From the IMG/VR virus record IMGVR_UViG_3300032241_001174, positions 1 through 22,608 of that record: a stretch of DNA of 22,608 nucleotides; one strand, written 5' to 3'. Position numbers and translations under genes: made by a program. This document shows positions 1 through 7,873 of this stretch, one piece after another (the first letter of the stretch is position 1; every line of letters begins with the position of its first letter). This DNA comes from a virus. The notes beneath the pieces were generated by a model that was not told where the DNA came from, made no database searches, and worked only from the letters and a program-made list of their open reading frames with translations.

Positions 1-1
1 C

Positions 2-154
2 GTGATTATTTGGCCTCCTATGATTACTGACAAAGATGTTAATGACATGATTTTGACAGGATTTGACATTGACGAATTACATGATATAATGGAGAAAAAC
101 ACGTTTGTGAACCTACGTGCAAAGATGGAATTTGTAAACTGGAAGAAAGTATAA
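2..154 (+). CDS. C-terminal end of a probable T4-type DNA primase (partial)
   Basis: The reading frame is open from the window edge to a TAA one base before thyX, giving 50 residues of a C-terminus. The visible segment has a KDVNDM stretch followed by a short helix and ends in an aromatic/basic WKKV. This resembles what I remember of the end of T4 gp61-type primases, where a KD-N-M motif follows the TOPRIM-like core. If correct, the full protein makes RNA primers for lagging-strand synthesis together with the gp41-type helicase. The catalytic part lies outside the window, so the name rests on one short motif and on the replication-gene neighbourhood. Another TOPRIM-like protein is possible. 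Confidence 0.5.
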   Translation: MIIWPPMITDKDVNDMILTGFDIDELHDIMEKNTFVNLRAKMEFVNWKKV

Positions 155-155
155 T

Positions 156-833
156 ATGAATGTAAAATTGATTAATTATTCTCAAGGACCTTTTGAGAAC
201 ATCATGGGTGTGGATGTACCGTCCAAGACCAGTCTATTAGACCAAATTGCTTATGCGGCAAGAGTGTCTAATCCATCGAACCAAAACAACAAGGAGACAT
301 CCGAAAAGTTGGTGCGATACTTGATTAAGAATCAACATTGGTCACCATTGGAGATGGTTTCCTTGACTTTGGAAATTGAAACGACAAGAGACATTGCACG
401 ACAAATTCTACGTCACCGTTCGTTCTCCTTCCAAGAGTTTAGCCAGCGTTATGCAGATGCTTCACAACTTGGATTTGAAACACGGGAAGCACGATTGCAA
501 GATACCAAGAATCGTCAGAATAGTATTGAAACCGATAACGCAACATTGATTGAGACATGGCGTCAACGTCAAAACCAAATTATGGATGAAGTTGAAGATG
601 CTTATAAATGGGCTTTGGACAATGGAATTGCCAAAGAACAGGCTCGTGCGGTTTTGCCAGAAGGCATGACAAAATCACGCATGTATATGGCTGGAACCTT
701 GCGGTCTTGGGTTCACTATATACAACTCCGAAGCGCAAACGGTACACAAAAAGAACATCAAGAAGTAGCTTTGGCATGTGCCTTGGTGATTGAACCGGTT
801 TTCCCAATGATTAAGGAATTTATTAATGTATAA
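156..833 (+). CDS. thyX: Flavin-dependent thymidylate synthase ThyX
   Basis: A 225-residue protein of normal length for ThyX, which methylates dUMP to dTMP using FAD, NADPH and methylene-tetrahydrofolate. The ThyX signature RHR-x7-S is present at residues 86-96 (RHRSFSFQEFS), followed by QRYA, the expected substrate- and flavin-binding loop. The ATG follows the upstream stop by one base (TAATATG), a junction that recurs in this genome. It overlaps the MazG-like gene at its 3' end by 8 bp, and the RNR genes follow, so this is a phage operon for making DNA precursors. ThyX and ThyA are unrelated folds; the motif makes ThyX secure. Confidence 0.97.
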   Translation: MNVKLINYSQGPFENIMGVDVPSKTSLLDQIAYAARVSNPSNQNNKETSEKLVRYLIKNQHWSPLEMVSLTLEIETTRDIARQILRHRSFSFQEFSQRYADASQLGFETREARLQDTKNRQNSIETDNATLIETWRQRQNQIMDEVEDAYKWALDNGIAKEQARAVLPEGMTKSRMYMAGTLRSWVHYIQLRSANGTQKEHQEVALACALVIEPVFPMIKEFINV

Positions 834-1164
834 TGATGTAGTGAAGTTTATTGAAGCATGTGACCAAGAGAAGACAAGTAAAAATGCAGGTCTCTACGTC
901 AAGTTGATTGCGGAAGAGTATGGTGAATTTTTAGAAGCCGATTATGATGTAGATGAACTTGATGCTTGTATGGATATGATTTGGGTCATTCTAGGTTATT
1001 GTTATATGAGGGGTTGGGATGTAGAAGGTGCATGGAATGAAGTTGCACGTTCCAACTTGGCTAAGATTAATCCAGAGACAGTCAAAGTGATTAAGAGAGA
1101 AGATGGTAAAGTGTTGAAACCAGAAGGTTGGACACCACCAGAGTTGAAGCAGTTTTTAAAATAA
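826..1164 (+). CDS. MazG-like all-alpha NTP pyrophosphohydrolase
   Basis: A 112-residue protein with the acidic helix pairs of the all-alpha NTP pyrophosphatase superfamily: EEYGE at residues 30-34 and DELDACMD at 43-50, which would coordinate Mg2+. The C-terminal stretch DGKVLKPEGWTPPEL is what I expect of MazG-like proteins in T4-type phages. The likely reaction is hydrolysis of a (d)NTP to the monophosphate plus pyrophosphate. In this location that could mean dUTP or dCTP sanitation feeding ThyX, or removal of host alarmone; the substrate cannot be read from sequence. It overlaps thyX by 8 bp, suggesting translational coupling. Confidence 0.8.
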   Translation: MYNDVVKFIEACDQEKTSKNAGLYVKLIAEEYGEFLEADYDVDELDACMDMIWVILGYCYMRGWDVEGAWNEVARSNLAKINPETVKVIKREDGKVLKPEGWTPPELKQFLK

Positions 1165-1178
1165 TAACAAGGAATAAT

Positions 1179-2963
1179 ATGGAATACATGGGCATTAAGA
1201 TAGACTTAGAACGTGATAAGCTATTTGATGAATTAGGAATTAAACGATTAAAAGAATCGTACATGCGTGAGGAAGAAACATCACCTCAAGAACGATTTGC
1301 GTTTGTATCAGCATCTTTTGGATCCAATCCAGAACATGCACAGAGGTTGTATGAATATTCATCGAAACATTGGTTGTCATATTCAACACCAATCTTATCA
1401 TTCGGTCGTTCGAAAAAAGGCCTACCTATTTCCTGTTTTCTTAATTACATTAATGACACAGCGGAGGGTTTAGTTGATAACCTATCTGAAACAAATTGGC
1501 TCTCAATGTTTGGCGGCGGTGTGGGTATTGGGTTTGGTATTCGCTCTAGTGACGATAAATCTACTGGAGTATTGCCTCACCTTAAAATCTATGATGCGTC
1601 ATCGTTGGCTTATAGACAAGGCCGAACTCGCCGTGGTAGTTATGCAGCTTATTTGGACATTAGCCATCCTGATATTATTGGTTTTCTAGAAATGCGTAAA
1701 CCAACAGGTGATCCTAATGTGCGTTGCCTGAATTTGCACCACGGAATTAACATCACCGATGACTTCATGCAAATTATTGAGAAGTGCATGTTAGATCCAA
1801 ATGCTGATGATTCATGGAATCTAGTTGACCCATACTCAAAAGAAGTTCGTGAAACTGTATCCGCAAAACACATGTGGCAACAGATTCTAGAATTGCGTAT
1901 GCACACTGGAGAACCATATATTCACTTCATCGATACCAGTAATCGTGAATTGCCACAATGGTTGAAAGACAAAGGTTTGAAAGTTCACCAATCAAACTTG
2001 TGTTCTGAAATCATTTTGCCAACAAGTAAAGAACGTACTGCTGTTTGTTGTCTATCTTCTTTGAACTTGGAGAATTATGATGATTGGAAGAATGAGCCAC
2101 TTTTTCTTAGGGACGTTGCTGAGATGCTTGATAACGTTCTACAGTATTTCATTGATAATGCTCCTGGTGTCGTACAAAGAGCAAAATGGTCTGCTATGCG
2201 TGAACGCTCTATTGGTGTTGGTGCCCTCGGTTTTCATGCATATCTACAAAAGAACGGAATTGCATTCGAGGGTGTAATGGCCAAGGTTGCAAACAATAGA
2301 ATCTTTAAAACTATCAGAGAGGGATTAGATGAAGCTAATAAATCTTTGGGAACAGAACGTGGAGAAGCTCCGGATGCTGAGGGTACTGGTTTGCGTTTTA
2401 GTCATCTTATGGCTATTGCTCCAAATGCTTCTTCGTCTATCATTATGGGAAACACTAGCCCTAGTATTGAGCCTTATAGAGCTAATGCGTACCGTCAGGA
2501 TACTTTATCGGGCTCATTTTTGAATAAGAATCGTTGGTTGGATAAAATTCTTAAAGAGTTGATTACCGACACCGACAAATACAATGAAGCATGGTCTTCT
2601 ATTATTGCTAACGATGGTTCAGTTCAGCACCTAGATATTTTGTCTGATGACCAAAAGGCGGTATTCAAAACATCAATGGAAATTGACCAACGTTGGGTGA
2701 TTGATTTGGCCGCAGATAGACAATCACACATTGACCAAGCACAATCATTGAATCTGTTCTTCCGTCCAGATGCCAATATTAAATACGTTCATGCTATTCA
2801 TTTTATGGCATGGAAAAAAGGATTGAAGACTTTGTACTACTGCCGTTCTGAAAAGATTGGTAAAGCTGACAAGGTTTCTAAGAAGATTGAACGTCAAGTC
2901 ATTAAAGAAATTGACATGACACAAATTGCACAAGGTAATGACTGTATCGCATGTGAAGGATAA
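1179..2963 (+). CDS. nrdA: Class I ribonucleotide reductase, large (alpha) subunit, lacking the ATP-cone
   Basis: Reduces ribonucleoside diphosphates to deoxyribonucleotides with the NrdB partner. The start at 1179 is chosen because AAGGA lies just upstream; an in-frame ATG at 1128 would add 17 residues inside the previous gene. The protein has 594 residues. Active-site cysteines are recognisable: C86 in PISCFLNY, C275 in SNLCSEI (thiyl radical position, with N273 and E277), C290 in AVCCLSSLNL, and the C-terminal redox pair in CIACEG. The segment GNTSPSIEPYRANAY is also typical. E. coli NrdA is 761 residues with the first of these cysteines at 225, so about 140 N-terminal residues, including the whole ATP-cone, are missing. 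Overall allosteric shut-off by dATP is therefore unlikely. Confidence 0.96.
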   Translation: MEYMGIKIDLERDKLFDELGIKRLKESYMREEETSPQERFAFVSASFGSNPEHAQRLYEYSSKHWLSYSTPILSFGRSKKGLPISCFLNYINDTAEGLVDNLSETNWLSMFGGGVGIGFGIRSSDDKSTGVLPHLKIYDASSLAYRQGRTRRGSYAAYLDISHPDIIGFLEMRKPTGDPNVRCLNLHHGINITDDFMQIIEKCMLDPNADDSWNLVDPYSKEVRETVSAKHMWQQILELRMHTGEPYIHFIDTSNRELPQWLKDKGLKVHQSNLCSEIILPTSKERTAVCCLSSLNLENYDDWKNEPLFLRDVAEMLDNVLQYFIDNAPGVVQRAKWSAMRERSIGVGALGFHAYLQKNGIAFEGVMAKVANNRIFKTIREGLDEANKSLGTERGEAPDAEGTGLRFSHLMAIAPNASSSIIMGNTSPSIEPYRANAYRQDTLSGSFLNKNRWLDKILKELITDTDKYNEAWSSIIANDGSVQHLDILSDDQKAVFKTSMEIDQRWVIDLAADRQSHIDQAQSLNLFFRPDANIKYVHAIHFMAWKKGLKTLYYCRSEKIGKADKVSKKIERQVIKEIDMTQIAQGNDCIACEG

Positions 2964-2966
2964 TAT

Positions 2967-3212
2967 ATGAAAAGAATTTTAAGATTTACTGCATCATGGT
3001 GCCAACCATGCAAAACATTGGCCGAAAATTTGGAACGAGCCGACCTAAAACTTCCAATTGAAGTTATTGATATTGATGTGAATGAAGACATTGCAAATCA
3101 ATACGGTATTCGTTCCGTTCCAACTTTAGTAATGTTAGATGAAAACATTGAAGTGAAACGAAATGTCGGAGTCAAAACACCAAAACTACTAAAAGAATGG
3201 GCAGGAGTATGA
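2967..3212 (+). CDS. Small thioredoxin-like protein
   Basis: An 81-residue thioredoxin-fold protein with the catalytic WCQPC at residues 11-15 and the cis-proline loop SVPT at 50-53. It is shorter than the roughly 105-residue cellular thioredoxin because the N-terminal strand/helix is missing. Its position between nrdA and nrdB makes it the obvious electron donor for re-reducing the C-terminal cysteine pair of NrdA. It starts 3 bp after the nrdA stop, and its TGA overlaps the nrdB ATG (ATGA). In T4 this role belongs to NrdC; the active-site sequence here differs, so I leave the symbol empty. Confidence 0.9.
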   Translation: MKRILRFTASWCQPCKTLAENLERADLKLPIEVIDIDVNEDIANQYGIRSVPTLVMLDENIEVKRNVGVKTPKLLKEWAGV

Positions 3213-4195
3213 TTAAGAAAGCGCAGAATGATGTAACATCAGAACGTAGTTACTTTAAACCTTTCAACTATGCTTGGGCATATGATGCATGGTTGAAACA
3301 TGAACAATCACATTGGCTTCACACAGAAGTGCCAATGATGGAAGATGTGAAAGATTGGAAGAAGAAATTAACAGACAGTGAAAAGAATTTTCTGACACAT
3401 ATTTTCCGTTTCTTCACACAAGGTGACATTGACGTTGCTGGTGGTTATGTTAAGAATTATCTACCATACTTTCCACAACCAGAAATGAGAATGATGTTGT
3501 TGGGCTTTGCTGCACGTGAAGCATTACACGTTGCCGCTTACTCACACTTGATTGAAACCTTGGGATTACCAGAAACAACATACAATGAATTCTTAGAGTA
3601 TGCTGAAATGAGAGAGAAACACGACTATGTGTTGGACATTTCAAAACAGAATACAACTAAAGAGAATACTGCAACCCATATCGCCGTGTTCAGTGCTTTT
3701 ACTGAAGGTATGCAGTTGTTCTCCTCTTTCATCATGTTGTTGAACTTTCCCCGTCATGGTAAGATGAAAGGTATGGGACAAATTGTTACATGGTCTATTG
3801 TTGATGAAACACAACATGCTGAAAACATGATTAAATTGTTCCGTACTTACATTCAAGAAAATCCAGAAATCTGGAATGATGAATTGAAGTCACGCATTTA
3901 CACCATTGCTGAAAAGATGGTTGAGTTGGAAGATAAATTCATTGACTTGGCTTTTGCAATGGGTGAGATGGAAGGTTTGAATGCTGAAGATGTTAAGAAA
4001 TACATCCGTTACATTGCCGACCGTAGATTGATTTCACTATCGCTTAAAGGCATCTTTAAAGTAAAGAAGAACCCACTACCATGGGTTGAAGAAATGATTA
4101 ATGCACCTACGCACACAAACTTCTTTGAAAATCGTGCAACCGATTATGCAAAGGGAGCTTTAACTGGAGATTGGTCTGATGTTTGGGCCAAGTAA
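3209..4195 (+). CDS. nrdB: Class I ribonucleotide reductase, small (beta) subunit
   Basis: A 328-residue ferritin-like protein that carries the metal cofactor and radical used by NrdA. The predicted metal ligands are all visible: D73 in TQGDIDV, E104 and H107 in EALHVAAY, E166 in EGMQLF, and E200 and H203 in DETQH. Y111 lies four residues after H107, as the radical tyrosine Y122 does in E. coli NrdB, so this is a tyrosyl-radical type rather than a Phe-type class Ic. The start at 3209 is preferred over an in-frame ATG at 3197 because AGGAG sits at 3203-3207 and the junction with the thioredoxin gene is ATGA. Confidence 0.96.
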   Translation: MIKKAQNDVTSERSYFKPFNYAWAYDAWLKHEQSHWLHTEVPMMEDVKDWKKKLTDSEKNFLTHIFRFFTQGDIDVAGGYVKNYLPYFPQPEMRMMLLGFAAREALHVAAYSHLIETLGLPETTYNEFLEYAEMREKHDYVLDISKQNTTKENTATHIAVFSAFTEGMQLFSSFIMLLNFPRHGKMKGMGQIVTWSIVDETQHAENMIKLFRTYIQENPEIWNDELKSRIYTIAEKMVELEDKFIDLAFAMGEMEGLNAEDVKKYIRYIADRRLISLSLKGIFKVKKNPLPWVEEMINAPTHTNFFENRATDYAKGALTGDWSDVWAK

Positions 4196-4198
4196 TTT

Positions 4199-4720
4199 AT
4201 GATTTCCTTTTTTAATGATGTTTTTGATACTGATTATGCAATGTATCTTTATGATAGTTCAATGGAACTTTTAACGAATGGTAGTCATGTATGGAAAACA
4301 AATTATTCTTGGCCAAAAAACATCATTAATGCCAGTCATCCAGTTTTAATCAGACAAGTTAGTCAATCCGATAAATTTAAAATTTTATCAACGTTGTACG
4401 ACAAAGGTATAATAGAAGACCGTAATTATGTTGTACTAAATTACCTTTGGACAAAACTTAGTTATATACCTTGGCACGATGACTCACATGTAACGGATGC
4501 TGCAACCGTTTACTTGAATCCAACTTGGCATTATGATTGGGGTGGAACATTTAATTATAGTTTTGATGAACACAACGATATCAAAACATTTAAAGGTATC
4601 GTGCCAAGTTTTAACATGGCCGTTAAGAATACAGAACACACACCACATCATGTGAGTCCTATATCTTTGGATGCTCCCTTTCCGAGATGTACCATTCAAC
4701 TTTTTAAAGATGACTTTTAA
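4199..4720 (+). CDS. 2-oxoglutarate/Fe(II)-dependent oxygenase-like protein
   Basis: A 173-residue protein with a double-stranded beta-helix pattern. The H-x-D iron ligands are H93 and D95 (WHDDSH). A YLNPTWHYDWGGTF strand follows, with the distal histidine near residues 150-151 (PHHVSP) and the 2-oxoglutarate-binding arginine shortly after (PFPRCTIQLF). These fit the prolyl-4-hydroxylase-like group of 2OG-Fe(II) oxygenases common in T4-type phages. The substrate is unknown; protein hydroxylation or nucleobase modification are both possible. It starts 3 bp after the nrdB stop without a clear ribosome binding site, so it is probably translated by coupling. Confidence 0.8.
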   Translation: MISFFNDVFDTDYAMYLYDSSMELLTNGSHVWKTNYSWPKNIINASHPVLIRQVSQSDKFKILSTLYDKGIIEDRNYVVLNYLWTKLSYIPWHDDSHVTDAATVYLNPTWHYDWGGTFNYSFDEHNDIKTFKGIVPSFNMAVKNTEHTPHHVSPISLDAPFPRCTIQLFKDDF

Positions 4721-4734
4721 GAAAGATAATAAAA

Positions 4735-4923
4735 ATGACAAACAAAGTAATTTCAGGAGAATGTTTAGAGTGTGAATCGACCTACGCTGTTGAGTATGTG
4801 GAACAATTAGTATCACAACCTTTGCCGGAATATTGCCCTTTTTGTGGTGATCCAATCGAAGAATTATCCGAAGAATATATAGAGGATGATGACTTAGATG
4901 AAGATGACCTCAAATGGGAATAA
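4735..4923 (+). CDS. Small zinc-ribbon protein
   Basis: A 62-residue protein with two CxxC knuckles, C10-x2-C13 and C34-x2-C37 (CPFCG), separated by 20 residues. This is the spacing of a zinc ribbon. The C-terminal third is strongly acidic (EEYIEDDDLDEDDLKWE), so the protein may mimic nucleic acid or bind a basic partner. Its end overlaps the start of the GIY-YIG gene by 10 bp. Similar mini zinc ribbons are common in T4-type phages and have no assigned function. Confidence 0.75.
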   Translation: MTNKVISGECLECESTYAVEYVEQLVSQPLPEYCPFCGDPIEELSEEYIEDDDLDEDDLKWE

Positions 4924-5360
4924 CTTGGCAATATAATGATACTGATTTCATAGAAGACCAAATTGGTGATAGTTACGGATTCGTATATCTGATAACAAAC
5001 CTAGAGAACAACAAAAAGTATATCGGTAAGAAACTTTTCTGGTTCTCTAGGGCCAAAATGGTAAAGGGTAAACGTAAAAGAGTAAAAGTCCCATCGGACT
5101 GGCAAACTTACTATGGAAGTAGTGACAAACTGCAAAAAGATGTTATACTATACGGACAGGATAAATTCCGCCGAGAGATATTACATCTTTGCAAGACAAA
5201 AGGTGAGTGTAGTTACCTTGAGGCGAAAGAACAATTCGCAAACAACGTAATGGAAAGCGATGAGTATTACAATGACTGGATTATGGTCAGGGTAAGAAAG
5301 TCTCATATTAAGGACTACAATGAACGTAAATCTCACCGAAGTGTTGGACTCGAACCATGA
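4914..5360 (+). CDS. GIY-YIG-like endonuclease
   Basis: A 148-residue protein whose N-terminal motif GFVYLITNLENNKKYIGKK (residues 22-40) is a variant GIY...YIG pair. It is followed by a basic loop (KGKRKRVK), a WQTYYGSS segment and a glutamate-bearing helix (SYLEAKEQF), as expected for the metal-binding Glu of the fold. It could be a structure-specific or mobile (Seg-like) nuclease. It lacks the long DNA-binding C-terminal region of typical homing enzymes, which favours a resident phage nuclease. It overlaps both neighbours, so it belongs to the operon. Confidence 0.7.
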   Translation: MGITWQYNDTDFIEDQIGDSYGFVYLITNLENNKKYIGKKLFWFSRAKMVKGKRKRVKVPSDWQTYYGSSDKLQKDVILYGQDKFRREILHLCKTKGECSYLEAKEQFANNVMESDEYYNDWIMVRVRKSHIKDYNERKSHRSVGLEP

Positions 5361-5664
5361 CACATACATGTTTTTGCCAATGGACGAGGGTGACAACTTA
5401 CAGGTATCAGGAAGTGCATACAAGGATCCTGGATCAAAATTAGATGGATCCGTGATGGGTGATTGTTATCACATTATTCTATTTCGTGATGAAGATGAAA
5501 ATGGTGATAGTAACTTGGACAAATTTGAAGCAATTCTTTCTGCACCTGTGGTTTATATGAATAGAATGATTAAAGAAGGTTGGTATGGAATCATTTGTAG
5601 GAAAACAACAACATCTTCGGAGTTTGTTGAAGACACATTTGCCAAATTCAAAGAAGTGTGTTAA
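5320..5664 (+). CDS. Hypothetical phage protein
   Basis: A 114-residue protein that I do not recognise. It is moderately acidic, has no signal peptide or membrane segment, and ends in a predicted helix (FVEDTFAKFKEVC). The start at 5320 has AAGGA at 5310-5314 and overlaps the GIY-YIG gene by 41 bp. A later in-frame ATG at 5370 would remove the overlap but has no ribosome binding site. It lies between two nuclease genes in the replication block, and no function can be assigned. Confidence 0.65.
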   Translation: MNVNLTEVLDSNHDTYMFLPMDEGDNLQVSGSAYKDPGSKLDGSVMGDCYHIILFRDEDENGDSNLDKFEAILSAPVVYMNRMIKEGWYGIICRKTTTSSEFVEDTFAKFKEVC

Positions 5665-5692
5665 GATAGAATTTTAAATTATTGGATTCATA

Positions 5693-6544
5693 ATGATTCT
5701 CGTTGACCTGAACCAAGTTCTCTTAGCAGGACTCATGGCTCAAATCTCAAACCAAAAAAATGTAAAACTAGAAGAAGGTTTAGTCCGCCATCTGGTTCTT
5801 AATATCCTCCGAATGCACCTCAAGACATTCCGCAAAGAATACGGTGAAGTCGTACTCTGTTGTGATAACCGAAAATATTGGCGCAAGGAGTTCTTTCCAT
5901 TCTACAAGGCTGGTCGTAAAAAGTCCCGTGAAAAATCTCCTTTGGATTGGCACGCTATTTTTGACATGTTGGCCAAGTTCAAACAAGAATTGAAAGAAAA
6001 CTTTCCTTACAAAGTGATTGATGTTGAGTTGGCTGAAGCTGATGACATCATTGGTACTTTGGTTCCTCGCCATGCAGCACACGAAAAGATTCTTATCCTT
6101 TCCAGTGATGGAGATTTCTTACAATTGCAAAGATGGGGCAGCAATGTCAAACAATATAATCCTGCACTGAAGAAATATCTCAAGTCGGAGAATCCAATGA
6201 TGGAACTCCAAGAGAAAATTATCCGTGGTGATAAAGGTGACGGTATTCCCAACATCTTTTCGCCTAGTGATTGTTTTGTTCGTGATTTGAGACAAAAACC
6301 TATTACCAAAGGTTTACTTGAGAAATTGCTCAAAGAAGAATCCGAAGATTGGTCTGATGAAAACGCAAAAATTGGTTATTCTCGTAATAAAACACTAATC
6401 GATTTGACATGTATTCCTACTGCAATTAAAGAGCAAATTATAAATACTTACGAAGAATCTAAACCTGCAAATAAGCAGAAGATGTTGAATTATTTCATTC
6501 AATATAAACTAACCAATCTTATGGATGTGATTGAGGATTTTTAA
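5693..6544 (+). CDS. rnh: T4 RNase H-type 5'-3' exonuclease (FEN-1 family)
   Basis: A 283-residue flap-nuclease family protein, close to the 305 residues of T4 RNase H. It removes RNA primers and adjacent DNA from Okazaki fragments. Acidic metal-site segments are in family order: N-terminal ILVDLN, VLCCDNRKYWRKEFFPFYKAGRK (arch region with basic residues), AEADDIIGTL, SSDGDFLQL, and the helix-3-turn-helix end RGDKGDGIPN. Only the C-terminal part is less conserved. The stop overlaps the next ATG by one base. With the primase-like end at the window start and the nuclease genes nearby, it is part of the replication module. Confidence 0.93.
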   Translation: MILVDLNQVLLAGLMAQISNQKNVKLEEGLVRHLVLNILRMHLKTFRKEYGEVVLCCDNRKYWRKEFFPFYKAGRKKSREKSPLDWHAIFDMLAKFKQELKENFPYKVIDVELAEADDIIGTLVPRHAAHEKILILSSDGDFLQLQRWGSNVKQYNPALKKYLKSENPMMELQEKIIRGDKGDGIPNIFSPSDCFVRDLRQKPITKGLLEKLLKEESEDWSDENAKIGYSRNKTLIDLTCIPTAIKEQIINTYEESKPANKQKMLNYFIQYKLTNLMDVIEDF

Positions 6545-6966
6545 TGAAAAATATGTATGAAGTTTTTGACGAATTTGAATTGGCCAAAAACAAAAAAGAA
6601 CGAATGTCTGTAATTGAAAGAAATTTGAGTAAAACCTTAGTTCAAGTTTTGGAATTGGCATTTCATCCTCAATACCAATGGTTGAATCATGAAATTCCAC
6701 AAGGATATCAGATAAAATCTATTCCTGCTGGAATGGGTTATGCTCAACTTTCAACCGAGATCCGTAAACTGTATATGTTCCGCCGTGGTGATCCAACTGC
6801 TGAGAAATTGACACCAAAAAAGCGTGAACAACTATTGGTTGAATATTTACAAAATTTAGAACCAAGAGAAGCTGAAGTTGTTATTGGCATTTTCAATAAA
6901 GACTTGGGTGTTACTGGTTTAGATTACAAATTTGTTAAAGAAGCATTCCCGGCGATGTTGCCATAA
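6544..6966 (+). CDS. DUF6433-like conserved T4-type phage protein
   Basis: A 140-residue, largely helical, charged protein. The N-terminus (MYEVFDEFE-AK-KKER), an aromatic PAGMGYAQL segment and the ending LDYKFVKEAFPAMLP match my memory of a conserved family found next to rnh in T4-type cyanophages (DUF6433). Its role is unknown; location suggests a link to replication or recombination. TAATG coupling with rnh is evident. The family name is from memory and unverified. Confidence 0.65.
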   Translation: MKNMYEVFDEFELAKNKKERMSVIERNLSKTLVQVLELAFHPQYQWLNHEIPQGYQIKSIPAGMGYAQLSTEIRKLYMFRRGDPTAEKLTPKKREQLLVEYLQNLEPREAEVVIGIFNKDLGVTGLDYKFVKEAFPAMLP

Positions 6967-6980
6967 TAAGGAGTTAGTAA

Positions 6981-7160
6981 GTGCCAAAATATGTAGAAAA
7001 GTTTCGCAAGGAAAAAGACTACAACGATGATTATGCATTTAAAGCAAATACATATGACCGTAAACAGCGAGACAAACAAAGAGAATCAAAAAAACAGGCA
7101 AAACATTTTGATTCATATGATTACGACTGGTATCAAGAAAGTCGTAAGCACAGAAAATAA
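6981..7160 (+). CDS. Small basic hypothetical protein, GTG start
   Basis: A 59-residue protein starting at a GTG, with a strong AAGGAG at 6968-6973 seven bases upstream. It is very rich in Lys, Arg, Asp and Tyr (MPKYVEKFRKEKDYNDDY...), with a C-terminal YDYDWYQESRKHRK and no hydrophobic segment. Its TAA is immediately followed by an operator-like inverted repeat and promoter, so it is the last gene of the replication transcription unit. Small proteins of this composition are common in T4-type phages; the function is unknown. Confidence 0.7.
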   Translation: MPKYVEKFRKEKDYNDDYAFKANTYDRKQRDKQRESKKQAKHFDSYDYDWYQESRKHRK

Positions 7161-7212
7161 TGTTGTAAAAAAACAACACTGTGCTTGACAAAAACTGGAA
7201 TCTCCGTATAAT
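7161..7212 (+). promoter_or_regulatory. Inverted-repeat operator plus consensus sigma70 promoter (copy A)
   Basis: The element TGTTGT-AAAAAA-ACAACA lies at 7161-7178, directly after a stop codon. Six bases later comes a perfect -35 TTGACA (7185-7190), then a 16-bp spacer and a perfect -10 TATAAT (7207-7212). It would drive the genes from 7235 onward. The inverted repeat is one of nine such copies in the window. It lacks a U-run, so it does not look like a terminator. Confidence 0.85.
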
Positions 7213-7234
7213 ACAAGACTTGTATGGAGATTTT

Positions 7235-7579
7235 ATGTTTATTCACGGTAGTATTCCCAAATCTAAAAAACGCAAAGTGCCTAAGGCTCAACAGGCTCAG
7301 TATGATGCATGGTTAAAATCCATTGAGGATATGAAACCCAAGTCACTGAGTAAATTTACTCACAAACCGGAAATCAAAAGTCCAGTTGTTACTGGTGTTT
7401 TTGTTCGGGAAACCCGTAAAATTGAATCTCTGAACACAGGACTCGGTGTGGCCACAAAATCAGCACCAATGGTTTACACCGGAACAAAAGTAAAAGGCAT
7501 TGCAACTATGCATAAGTCTAATGCCGTGCCGGTTTTCACTGATGAAGAAGCAAAAGATATTTCAAGCATGAGGCGATAA
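7235..7579 (+). CDS. Conserved hypothetical T4-type phage protein
   Basis: A 114-residue basic protein. The start at 7235 is used because GGAGA lies at 7226-7230 and the promoter -10 ends at 7212; a longer frame from 7181 would begin inside the promoter. The C-terminal segment (MHKSNAVPVFTDEEAKDISSMRR) is the recognisable conserved part, seen in many T4-type phages without assigned function. The middle is low in secondary structure and rich in Lys, Thr and Val. The gene is followed by an ATG overlapping its TAA (TAATG). Confidence 0.75.
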   Translation: MFIHGSIPKSKKRKVPKAQQAQYDAWLKSIEDMKPKSLSKFTHKPEIKSPVVTGVFVRETRKIESLNTGLGVATKSAPMVYTGTKVKGIATMHKSNAVPVFTDEEAKDISSMRR

Positions 7580-7713
7580 TGAAAAATACTAAATTTATTG
7601 TAAAATTACAACGTCCGGTGTGTCGAACACCAATCAAACCAGTGCAAGCACATAAAAATGCTGCAAAATATTCACGTAAACTGAAACATCCAACAAAAAG
7701 TCTGGAAAATTGA
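7579..7713 (+). CDS. Very small basic phage protein
   Basis: A 44-residue protein, start coupled to the previous stop (TAATG). The N-terminus KFIVKLQRPVCRTP and a Lys/Arg/His-rich tail suggest a nucleic-acid-binding or disordered peptide. I recall small proteins with a VKLQRP segment in T4-type phages, which supports it being real. Its interior at 7598-7611 contains a palindrome like the regulatory repeats, but no promoter follows. Confidence 0.6.
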   Translation: MKNTKFIVKLQRPVCRTPIKPVQAHKNAAKYSRKLKHPTKSLEN

Positions 7714-7717
7714 TTAT

Positions 7718-7873
7718 ATGCAAACACAAAATGACGACCGTAAGCAGGAAACACTCAAAGTTGACCAAGAAGCAGTAAAATCACTAATTGAAGTTACTAA
7801 AATGTGGGCCAATCTCACTCAATTTGAGCAGGACCAAGAAAATTATGCAAAACTTAAACATCAATATGAATAA
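7718..7873 (+). CDS. Small hypothetical coiled-coil-like protein
   Basis: A 51-residue, entirely helical-looking, Gln/Glu/Lys-rich protein (MQTQNDDRKQETLKV...). The pattern of Leu, Ile, Val and Trp at heptad-like spacing suggests an amphipathic helix or coiled coil. It starts 4 bp after the preceding stop and overlaps the AbrB-like gene by 29 bp. The function is unknown; the tight packing in the operon is the main evidence that it is a gene. Confidence 0.6.
   Translation: MQTQNDDRKQETLKVDQEAVKSLIEVTKMWANLTQFEQDQENYAKLKHQYE

Noticed and set aside
6439-6446. TATAAATA late-promoter-like octamer
   Set aside because: It lies within the RNase H coding sequence, is explained by the codons, and is about 100 bp from the next start. 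There is no supporting context.
7598-7611. TTGTAAAATTACAA palindrome like the operator family
   Set aside because: It lies inside the 44-residue gene at 7579, differs at the outer bases, and no promoter follows. It was not counted as a member.
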